Assembly: GCA_003139975.1 (NCBI GenBank)
Contig: PLHN01000405.1
Location: 204-5,427, forward strand
From: Acidobacteriaceae bacterium
GTDB taxonomy: Bacteria; Acidobacteriota; Terriglobia; Terriglobales; Acidobacteriaceae
Length of the DNA: 5,224 nucleotides
Direction of reading: 5' to 3'
Shown: positions 1-5,224 of the stretch, one piece after another
How positions within the stretch are numbered: the stretch's first letter is position 1
Layout of the letters: each line of letters starts with the position of its first letter
The notes under the pieces: generated by a model
Told to the model about the DNA's origin: nothing
The model's database searches: none
What the model saw: only the letters and a program-made list of their open reading frames with translations
Translations under genes and position numbers: made by a program

Positions 1-591
1 ACCGTGGTGGTGATGGGCGGCGGGGTGGGCACGGCGATGGCCTATCCGACTGCGTCTGCCATGAAGCGCATCGGCAATCGCGTGATCACAATTATCGGCG
101 GGCGCAACAAGGATCTCGTCCTTCTCGAATCCGAGATGCGCGAGGTTAGCGACACGGTCTTCGTCACGACCGACGATGGCAGCTACGCCGACAAGGGCCT
201 GGTCACCGACAAGTTGCGCCAACTCATCGAGAATGGCACGCGTATTGACATGGTCCTCGCCGTCGGTCCAATCCCCATGATGCGGGCGGTCGCTGACATG
301 ACGCGTAAAGAGCGCATCAAGACGATGGTCAGCCTGAACCCGATCATGATCGACGGGACCGGCATGTGCGGCGGCTGCCGCGTGCAGGTGGAAGGCAAAA
401 GCGAGTTCGCCTGCGTCGATGGCCCCGAATTCGACGCGCACCGCGTCGATTTTGCGATCCTCGTGCAGCGCAACGCCATGTATCGCGACGCCGAAAAACG
501 TTCGCTCGAAGACTACAAGCACGAAGTCGAAAGCAAGAAAACCGCGGCTCCCACCGAAGAAGTGGCGTGCGCGCTGGAGGGAAAGAAATGA
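1..591 (+). CDS. Sulfide/dihydroorotate dehydrogenase-like FAD/NAD-binding subunit (NfnA/SudB type), 3' part
   Basis: This is the C-terminal 196 residues of a ferredoxin-NADP reductase-like flavoprotein, open at the window's left edge. Family members are about 280 residues, so roughly 85 N-terminal residues (the FAD-binding barrel) are outside. Visible first is the NAD(P)-binding half, beginning with a GGGVGTA loop (codons 6-12) and followed by VGPIPMM near codons 88-94. Then comes a PyrK-like [2Fe-2S] segment: Asp118, Cys123, Cys126 and Cys138, i.e. D-x4-C-x2-C-x11-C. An Asp in place of the first Cys is what I know of NfnA subunits, whereas PyrK has four Cys. In the NfnAB complex this subunit binds FAD and NAD(H) and passes electrons to NfnB. 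The last 40 or so residues are a charged tail. The stop overlaps the next gene's start (ATGA), so the two are surely co-expressed. A sulfide dehydrogenase (SudB) role is the main alternative; sequence alone does not separate them. Confidence 0.9.
   Translation, partial: TVVVMGGGVGTAMAYPTASAMKRIGNRVITIIGGRNKDLVLLESEMREVSDTVFVTTDDGSYADKGLVTDKLRQLIENGTRIDMVLAVGPIPMMRAVADMTRKERIKTMVSLNPIMIDGTGMCGGCRVQVEGKSEFACVDGPEFDAHRVDFAILVQRNAMYRDAEKRSLEDYKHEVESKKTAAPTEEVACALEGKK
576..581 (+). promoter_or_regulatory. Shine-Dalgarno of the glutamate synthase-like gene
   Basis: GGAGGG lies inside the last codons of the upstream subunit, 6 nt before the ATG at 588. With the ATGA stop/start overlap at 588-591, it fixes the start of the downstream gene and points to translational coupling. 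An open frame extends further upstream, to 366, but it only shadows the preceding gene. Confidence 0.75.
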
Positions 592-2057
592 GCACGCCCC
601 CAACCTCGAAGATCCCGGTCAAGAAGTCCAGCAATCCTATCCCGAACAAAGAACGCATCAAGATGCCGCGGCAGCATATGCCCGAGGCGCTGCCGCAAGT
701 GCGCAACAAGCAGTTCACGGAAGTCAATCTTGGCTACTCGGCCGAACTGGCGAGGCAGGAAGCGCTGCGCTGTATCGAGTGCGCCAAACCGAGCTGCACC
801 AAAGATTGTCCGGTGGGCGTGAAGGTCAAGGAGTTCGTGCAGTTGATCGTCGACGGCGACTTCATGGGCGCTGCCGCCAAGATTCGCGAAGACAACGTGC
901 TGCCGGCCATCACCGGCCGTGTGTGCCCGCAGGAAGATCACTGCGAAGGCGCGTGCCTGCTCTGCAATAAGGGTGAGTCGCTGGGCATCGGTTACCTGGA
1001 GCGGTTTGTCGCCGACTACGAACAGCAGCACTTCGACGTTACGAAGATCGTGAAGGCACCGCCTACTGGGAAGAAAGTCGCCATTGTGGGGAGCGGACCG
1101 TCAGGTTTGACCGCAGCGGGCGATCTTGTGCAAAAAGGCCACCAGGTGCACGTTTTCGAGGCGCTGCACGAAGTCGGCGGTGTGCTGGTGTACGGCATCC
1201 CGGAATTCCGGCTGCCCAAGAAGATCATTCGCGAGCAAGTGGATATCATGCGCGCCATGGGCGTGGAGTTTGAAACCGATGTGGTCGTGGGGCGCACCGT
1301 CACCATCGACGAACTGATGGAAGAAGAAGGCTACGACGCAGTGTTCATCGGAACGGGCGCTGGACTGCCGCAGTTCATGGGCATTCCTGGCGAACATCTG
1401 AACGGCGTCTATTCGGCGAACGAATTCCTGACCCGCATCAACCTGATGCATGCTTACGAGTTTCCGAAGTTCGACGAGCCGATGGTGGATTTCCGCGGCA
1501 AGAACGTCGCCGTTATCGGCGGTGGCAATACCGCCCTCGACGCGATCCGCTCTTCACTGCGGCTGGGCGCCGGGCACGCATTCATTCTGTATCGCCGCAG
1601 CGAGGCCGAGATGCCGGCCCGAATCGAGGAAGTCAAGCACGCGAAAGAGGAAGGCGTCGAATTCCAGGTGCTGGCTGCTCCGCTCGAGTTCCTCGACGAT
1701 GGCAAGGGCTGGCTCCGGGCCGCGCGCTGCCAGAAGATGGAACTCGGCGAACCGGATGCTTCGGGAAGACGCCGCCCGGTTCCGATTGTTGGTTCCGAAT
1801 ACGAGATTCCTCTCGCCGTTGCGATCATGGCGATTGGAACGACTGCCAATCCAATCATCCAGACCACGACGCCCGGCCTGGCGACTACGAAGAAGGGTTA
1901 CATCCAGGCCGACGACACAACGCAGAAGACATCGCGGCACGGAGTCTTTGCCGGCGGTGACATTGTGACGGGCGGGGCAACGGTGATTCTGGCAATGGGT
2001 GCGGGACGGCGAGCCGCCAAAAGCATCCACGAGTATCTGACCTCAGGAGAGTGGTAG
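588..2057 (+). CDS. gltA: NADPH-dependent glutamate synthase small-subunit-like flavoprotein (NfnB/SudA type)
   Basis: This is a complete 489-residue FAD- and NADP-binding iron-sulfur protein of the GltD/NfnB family, whose members are usually about 450-500 residues. The N-terminal domain carries Cys62, Cys65, Cys70 and Cys74 (CIEC then CTKDCPVG), and Cys113, Cys119 and Cys123 in a GRVCPQE context. That makes seven Cys for two [4Fe-4S] clusters; one Glu ligand is reported for NfnB relatives, so a missing eighth Cys is not a defect. The FAD loop is G168-x-G170-x2-G173, followed by Glu191 at the end of the second strand. The NADP loop is at 311-316 (GGGNTA), with Arg336-Arg337 in a YRRSEAEMPA stretch suited to the 2'-phosphate. 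The C-terminal FAD motif GVFAGGD lies at 452-458. Because its partner is an NfnA/SudB-type subunit in an overlapping operon, an Nfn-type transhydrogenase or sulfide dehydrogenase role is more likely than ammonia assimilation with a large GltB subunit. 'gltA' is the name commonly attached to this family; nfnB or sudA would fit the context better. Confidence 0.92.
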   Translation: MSTPPTSKIPVKKSSNPIPNKERIKMPRQHMPEALPQVRNKQFTEVNLGYSAELARQEALRCIECAKPSCTKDCPVGVKVKEFVQLIVDGDFMGAAAKIREDNVLPAITGRVCPQEDHCEGACLLCNKGESLGIGYLERFVADYEQQHFDVTKIVKAPPTGKKVAIVGSGPSGLTAAGDLVQKGHQVHVFEALHEVGGVLVYGIPEFRLPKKIIREQVDIMRAMGVEFETDVVVGRTVTIDELMEEEGYDAVFIGTGAGLPQFMGIPGEHLNGVYSANEFLTRINLMHAYEFPKFDEPMVDFRGKNVAVIGGGNTALDAIRSSLRLGAGHAFILYRRSEAEMPARIEEVKHAKEEGVEFQVLAAPLEFLDDGKGWLRAARCQKMELGEPDASGRRRPVPIVGSEYEIPLAVAIMAIGTTANPIIQTTTPGLATTKKGYIQADDTTQKTSRHGVFAGGDIVTGGATVILAMGAGRRAAKSIHEYLTSGEW

Positions 2058-2068
2058 GTCGAGACGGA

Positions 2069-3037
2069 TCAGGCTTTGTGCGCCGAAGCCTTGGGCGTGT
2101 GCCCGGGGTTTGTGTTTCCGGGAGCAGGGTCCGAGGCCTCCACGCGGTTCCGGCCGTTCGCCTTGGCCGCGTAGAGGGCAGCGTCTGCGCGGTTCAGCAG
2201 GGGTTCCAGTTCTTTCACTCCCACACATTCCGAGACGGCGACTCCCAAGCTCATCGTGATGGAGCGCTCGATGCCTCCGTGCATGATGGGAGTTGCCGCG
2301 ATGGTCTCCCTTAACTCATTGGCGCGCGCAAGGGCGTCGTCCAAGCCGCAGGAGGGAAGCACGAGCAGAAATTCCTCTCCGCCATACCTTCCGACTCCAT
2401 CGTAAACGCGCAGCTTGGAGTGCAGCCGGCGCGCCATCTCCTGCAAGGCTTCGTCGCCGAATAGATGGCCGCAAGTATCGTTCACTTGTTTGAAGTGATC
2501 GATATCGCCAAGAATTACCGAGAGTGGCTTGCGTTCCCTGCGCGCGCGCTCGAGTTCACGCTCGAGCATACCGAAGATTTCTCCGCGATTAAGCAGGCCG
2601 GTCAGAGAATCGTGAGTCGCTTCATGGCGCATCGACTCGCGCGCGGCAACCAGTTCGTCCTGCAGGTTGAGGATGCGTTTGCCGACCAGCAGGCGCGCCT
2701 TCAGTTCCGACGCATCAAACGGCTTGACCAGGTAGTCGTCGACTCCTGCGTTCATGGCGTCGAGCATGTCTTGCCGGCCTTGTTTGCTGGTGAGCAGGAT
2801 CACGTAAACGTAGTGCCCGGTGGTACCGACCTTGCGGATGCGCTGGCAAAGTTCGATGCCCTCGATGTCCGGAAGCACCCAGTCCAGAAGCACGAGTTTG
2901 GGCGCATCCGGCCGCTCGAGCACTTGCCATGCGTCCGCGCCGGTTTCGGCCACGGTGAAATCAAATTCCCAGCTTCGCAGATGATCGCCGATCAGTTTCC
3001 GGTAGACGGCCGAATCATCAACCAGAAGAATCTGCAT
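2069..3037 (-). CDS. Response regulator with receiver and GGDEF domains (diguanylate cyclase)
   Basis: This complete 322-residue cytoplasmic protein is predicted to make c-di-GMP from two GTP. The receiver domain covers about residues 1-120: acidic pair Asp7-Asp8, phosphoacceptor Asp52 (LLDWVLPD), Thr83 and Lys105 (KPF). A short helical linker (about 108-140) leads to the GGDEF domain (about 141-300), which opens with THDSLTGLLNR. Asp178, Asn186, Asp195 and the GGEEF at 219-223 are spaced as in PleD. Arg210-x-x-Asp213, five residues before GGEEF, is an intact inhibitory site, so product feedback is expected. The last 20 or so residues are Pro/Ala/Lys-rich and probably disordered. The start ATG at 3037 leaves a full first receiver strand (MQILLVDD); a G-rich stretch about 10 nt upstream is only a mediocre ribosome-binding site. 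No histidine kinase is visible nearby, so its input is unknown. It is convergent with the redox operon and divergent from the phosphoesterase. Confidence 0.95.
   Translation of the reverse strand: MQILLVDDSAVYRKLIGDHLRSWEFDFTVAETGADAWQVLERPDAPKLVLLDWVLPDIEGIELCQRIRKVGTTGHYVYVILLTSKQGRQDMLDAMNAGVDDYLVKPFDASELKARLLVGKRILNLQDELVAARESMRHEATHDSLTGLLNRGEIFGMLERELERARRERKPLSVILGDIDHFKQVNDTCGHLFGDEALQEMARRLHSKLRVYDGVGRYGGEEFLLVLPSCGLDDALARANELRETIAATPIMHGGIERSITMSLGVAVSECVGVKELEPLLNRADAALYAAKANGRNRVEASDPAPGNTNPGHTPKASAHKA
2071..2104. other. Two short hairpins at the convergent gene ends
   Basis: AGGCTT (2071-2076) pairs with AAGCCT (2086-2091) around a 9-nt loop. GGGC (2093-2096) pairs with GCCC (2101-2104) around GTGT. 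Both sit in the last codons of the diguanylate cyclase gene and just past the stop of the oppositely oriented redox operon. Neither is followed by a convincing T tract on either strand, so a role in transcription termination is only possible. Confidence 0.25.
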
Positions 3038-3070
3038 TCGTGTTGAGCCCCACCCTCAGTAGGCGTCGCG

Positions 3071-3110
3071 GGCGCACGCGGTCTGATGGAAAGCGACGGC
3101 GCACGTCGTT
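3071..3110. repeat. 8-bp direct repeat and small hairpin in the diguanylate cyclase leader
   Basis: GGCGCACG occurs at 3071-3078 and again at 3098-3105, 27 bp apart start to start. The second copy overlaps a small inverted repeat: CGACG (3094-3098) and CGTCG (3104-3108) around a 5-nt loop. Pairing extends by a G-T and an A-T pair (3093/3109 and 3092/3110). It lies 34-73 bp upstream of the diguanylate cyclase start, a place where an operator or leader hairpin could act. In GC-rich DNA such matches can arise by chance. Confidence 0.3.
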
Positions 3111-3546
3111 ACTTGCAATGATAAGTCCAACCGTTCCCGATAGATAACAGTTCCCCGGGCTTGGGCACTCCAAAGTACCCTTCTAGAATCGGCCGAAACT
3201 GCGTGGGGCATTATTTCAGTGGGCCGAGTTGGCGTGTTTTGGATTTTGGTCCAGTCCGTTGTGCCTGCTCCTCGGAATGCCAAAGCCTATTCGGACGAAC
3301 GGCCGGGGCTCTAAATCATTATGAACAAAGGCTCGAAGGCATGCGCGGTTCCGGTGCACGGCACGTAGTTTGCTTTTCAGCGACGGAATCATCATCAGAT
3401 TTCCTCAGGGGTCACGCGCAATTCATCAACAGTTCATTCCCCTGTAAATAAGTCTTAACTTGGTCGGAGTCTGATGCACTTTCGTGCTCTCTCAACTTAC
3501 CGACAAGTAATGATGCCGGTGTGCCAGTAAACCGGGTCAGGGAGTT

Positions 3547-3577
3547 CGATTGTGAAGTGCAAGCCCGCGCACAATCG
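3547..3577. repeat. Perfect 8-bp inverted repeat in the divergent intergenic region
   Basis: CGATTGTG (3547-3554) and CACAATCG (3570-3577) are exact reverse complements separated by 15 bp. The pairing does not continue outward or inward. The element is about 180 bp upstream of the phosphoesterase start. AATCGC, part of the right arm and its flank (3573-3578), recurs at 3591-3596. The arms could be a dimeric regulator site or a transcript hairpin. No known regulator consensus is recognised. Confidence 0.4.
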
Positions 3578-3746
3578 CGGTTCCATGGGGAATCGCAGTG
3601 CGAGAGTGCATGTGGACTGAGCTTCATCATCGATAAGAGTCCCCAGGCCCACAGCCACGAAGAGTCCCAAGGGCAGATGAGCTGAATGCTTGGGCCGACG
3701 TGTACTTACGCCCCGAATCAGTGCGAAAAAATCATCTTAATGTGCC

Positions 3747-3752
3747 GGAGGA
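3747..3752 (+). promoter_or_regulatory. Shine-Dalgarno deciding the phosphoesterase start
   Basis: GGAGGA ends 5 nt before the ATG at 3758. The frame is also open upstream, with in-frame ATGs at 3686 and 3740, after a stop at 3683-3685. Neither of those has a comparable ribosome-binding site, and either would bury the signal peptide behind extra residues. This site therefore supports 3758. Confidence 0.75.
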
Positions 3753-3757
3753 TACTT

Positions 3758-5224
3758 ATGAGTTCTAGCCCATGGCTTAAGTCGTGTGCTTGCATGCTGG
3801 CCGCTGTACTTGTGCTGAACCCGTTAGCGGCCGTGGCCAACGACGTAAAGGCGCCAGCAAATAAGAAGCTGGTCGAGATTGCTCCACGCTCCAGTGATGC
3901 GGTTGCCCGCTATACCAGCAACCTTGAGAAGCAGCCCATGCTGAGTAATGCCCAAAAACTGGCGCTGCTTCGGCAGAATATCAAGTACGTATTCGTGCTC
4001 TTCCAGGAAAACCGGTCCTTCGACTTCTACTTCGGCACCTACCCCGGCGCAAACGGCCTGTTCTCGCAGCCTGCCGCCCAGACGCCGGGTTTCTTTCAGC
4101 CGATCGTAAATACCGACGGCAGCGTCAGCACCATCTCGCCGTTCCTGATTCCGCAATCGGTCAAGAACACCAGCAACCAGACCGTACTGCTGTACCCAGA
4201 AGATACCGACAGCGTTAACCACGGTCACACCGCCATCGACGCCAAGTTGGATCTCAACGGCAGCAACATAGCGCAGAATGACCGCTATGCTTTCACCGAG
4301 GAAGGCCTGTCAGGAACGCTGAGCCCGGACGGGACCACCTACACGGGACCGGTTCCGACGCTCGCGCAGAAACAGAAAGGCGAATTGGTGGTCAGCCACG
4401 TTGATTGCAATACGGCTCCTTTCCTCTGGAATTACGCCGACCGCTTCACCTTGTTCGACAATTTCTTTGACACGGTGATCGGGCCTTCGACTCCAAACGC
4501 GATTGCCATGATTGCCGGGCAATCCGGCGTCACGCAATGGGTCAAGCATCCCGAATTGGGGAGCAACAATGACAAGAACAACAGCACGGTCCCGGTAACT
4601 GGCGACCCACAGCCCTTCTGGGGTTCAGCGTTGGATATCTTCCCCGGACCGGGTCAGAGCCAGCCCACCGAAAGCGGCGCTCCTGGTACCACCAATCCCG
4701 CTTCCAACCTGACTTTCGCTTCGCTGCCCCTCAGCTTCATGGGGAACCAGATCGAAAGCATCACCTCACAAGATGCCTTGGCACTGGATCTGCAAGATGT
4801 CCAGAATGACATCAAGAAGATCGCCGGTGAAAACAAGCCGCCGGTAGCCTGGGCCTGGTATCAGGAAGGTTACGATCTGGAGCCCACCGATCCGGGAGTC
4901 GCAACGCACGCAACTTACATCGCGCACCACGATGCACCGCAGTACTTCGGCTACGAAGCAAACAACCCGGTCGAGACTGCGAATCACATGAAGGGCCTGC
5001 AAGACTTCTTCAACGCCATCAGCATTGCCAACCTGCCCGGCACCGGAACTGGCGGTGTGTATTACGTCCGTGGCGGCGACGGAAACAACGATGGCCTGGT
5101 TCCGCGCTCTCCCAGCCCCAACGTGGAAGCGCTCTTCCCGGGCAGCGACGACCATCCGGGCTACTCTGACGCGCAAATCAGCGAAGCACTTCTGGCCGAT
5201 GAGATCAACGCCATCGCCAGCAGC
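3758..5224 (+). CDS. Secreted phosphoesterase, phospholipase C/acid phosphatase (AcpA) family, 5' part
   Basis: The frame has 489 codons with no stop and runs off the window's right edge. Residues 1-27 form a signal peptide: Lys8, a hydrophobic stretch at about 10-26, and a likely cut after AVA (Ala27), so the enzyme should act outside the cytoplasm. The mature part opens with the family hallmark VFVLFQENRSFD at 78-89, where Glu84 and Asn85 are expected metal ligands. NHGH at 154-157 occupies the place of the family's His motif. Next comes a PF-W-ADRFTLFDNFF stretch leading to GPSTPN (242-247). Ser244 aligns with the Thr/Ser nucleophile of PlcH and AcpA relatives, with Thr245 as the alternative. 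Later pieces are WAWYQEGYD, His390-His391 in a HHDAPQYF stretch, and DDHPGYS at 464-470. A Gly/Pro/Asn/Ser-rich insert lies at about 266-315. The C-terminal metal motif (typically TYDE and a later DH) would be beyond the window. The substrate, whether phospholipid, inositol phosphate or another phosphate ester, cannot be read from this sequence. Confidence 0.9.
   Translation, partial: MSSSPWLKSCACMLAAVLVLNPLAAVANDVKAPANKKLVEIAPRSSDAVARYTSNLEKQPMLSNAQKLALLRQNIKYVFVLFQENRSFDFYFGTYPGANGLFSQPAAQTPGFFQPIVNTDGSVSTISPFLIPQSVKNTSNQTVLLYPEDTDSVNHGHTAIDAKLDLNGSNIAQNDRYAFTEEGLSGTLSPDGTTYTGPVPTLAQKQKGELVVSHVDCNTAPFLWNYADRFTLFDNFFDTVIGPSTPNAIAMIAGQSGVTQWVKHPELGSNNDKNNSTVPVTGDPQPFWGSALDIFPGPGQSQPTESGAPGTTNPASNLTFASLPLSFMGNQIESITSQDALALDLQDVQNDIKKIAGENKPPVAWAWYQEGYDLEPTDPGVATHATYIAHHDAPQYFGYEANNPVETANHMKGLQDFFNAISIANLPGTGTGGVYYVRGGDGNNDGLVPRSPSPNVEALFPGSDDHPGYSDAQISEALLADEINAIASS

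Larger units (their letters stand above)
3038..3757. other. About 720-bp non-coding region between divergent genes
   Basis: This stretch separates the diguanylate cyclase gene (leftward) from the phosphoesterase gene (rightward), so it should hold promoters for both. Open frames inside it are under 100 codons. Their translations are rich in Cys, Ser, His and Arg with no recognisable motif, and they lack good ribosome-binding sites, so I call none. By eye I found no tRNA T-arm, no GEMM c-di-GMP riboswitch core, no strong -35/-10 pair and no terminator with a T tract. It holds an 8-bp inverted repeat (3547-3577) and a short direct repeat plus hairpin close to the diguanylate cyclase start (3071-3110). 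Base composition looks less GC-rich than in the flanking genes. Confidence 0.7.

Noticed and set aside
344..1031. Minus-strand frames of 127 and 172 codons (344-727 and 513-1031) and a 183-codon plus frame (419-970) over the redox operon
   Set aside because: All lie over well-supported flavoprotein coding sequence in other frames, and their translations are Arg/Ser-rich with no motif.
2465..3046. 193-codon plus-strand open frame opposite the diguanylate cyclase gene
   Set aside because: It is the antisense of a clearly conserved REC-GGDEF gene, has no recognisable domain, and is explained by GC-rich codon bias on the other strand.
3321..3368. 15-codon micro-frame starting MNKGSK
   Set aside because: No ribosome-binding site before it and no sign of a leader peptide function such as runs of one amino acid.
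3406..3444. CAGGGG / CCCCTG inverted repeat
   Set aside because: Six-bp arms with a 27-nt loop are easily expected by chance and have no T tract.
3161..3451. 96-codon plus-strand frame in the intergenic region
   Set aside because: No Shine-Dalgarno site, no family motif and unusual composition with many Cys, Ser and His residues. A coding call is not supportable.
3441..3462. Pho-box-like CTGTAAATAAG near the phosphoesterase gene
   Set aside because: Only the first half resembles CTGTCAT; the second heptamer does not match, so phosphate control is not supported.
3536..3560. TTCGAT resembling a tRNA T-loop
   Set aside because: The flanking bases do not form a T stem and there is no acceptor or anticodon arm.
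3412..3630. 72-codon minus-strand frame in the intergenic region
   Set aside because: No recognisable protein signal; it overlaps the inverted repeat and has no gene context.
3038..3757. Possible GEMM c-di-GMP riboswitch beside the diguanylate cyclase gene
   Set aside because: The expected conserved core around GCAAA and ACGCAAAGCC was not seen on either strand.

Overview
This is a moderately GC-rich bacterial chromosomal window with three clear regions and four protein genes. Two of the genes are cut by the window edges. The lineage cannot be fixed from the sequence alone. An adjacent sulfide-dehydrogenase/Nfn-type flavoprotein pair, a stand-alone REC-GGDEF protein and a large secreted phosphoesterase together fit a soil or sediment bacterium such as an Acidobacteriota member. 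That assignment is inference.

Region 1 (1-2057, + strand) is a translationally coupled two-gene operon. The 3' part of a ferredoxin-NADP reductase-like subunit (NfnA/SudB type) overlaps by ATGA with a complete NADPH-dependent glutamate synthase small-subunit-like flavoprotein (NfnB/SudA/GltA type). The pair resembles the flavin-based electron-bifurcating NADH-dependent ferredoxin:NADP+ oxidoreductase. Cluster ligands, FAD and NAD(P) motifs are all visible and intact.

Region 2 (2069-3037, - strand) holds a complete 322-residue response regulator with a receiver domain and a GGDEF diguanylate cyclase domain. It converges on the operon with only 11 bp between stop codons. The phosphoacceptor Asp, the GGEEF active site and an RxxD inhibitory site are all present.

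Region 3 starts with a roughly 720-bp non-coding stretch (3038-3757) between the divergent diguanylate cyclase and phosphoesterase genes. I see no convincing gene in it, only short inverted and direct repeats that could be regulatory. It is followed by the 5' part (489 codons, open at the window end) of an exported phospholipase C/acid phosphatase-family phosphoesterase with a signal peptide (3758-5224, + strand).

The three units show no obvious shared pathway: redox balancing or NADPH supply, c-di-GMP signalling, and extracytoplasmic phosphoester hydrolysis. I found no mobile element, CRISPR array, tRNA, rRNA or clearly new system. The most useful second looks are the Nfn-type pair, the long divergent intergenic region with its repeats, and the start choice and long insert of the phosphoesterase.
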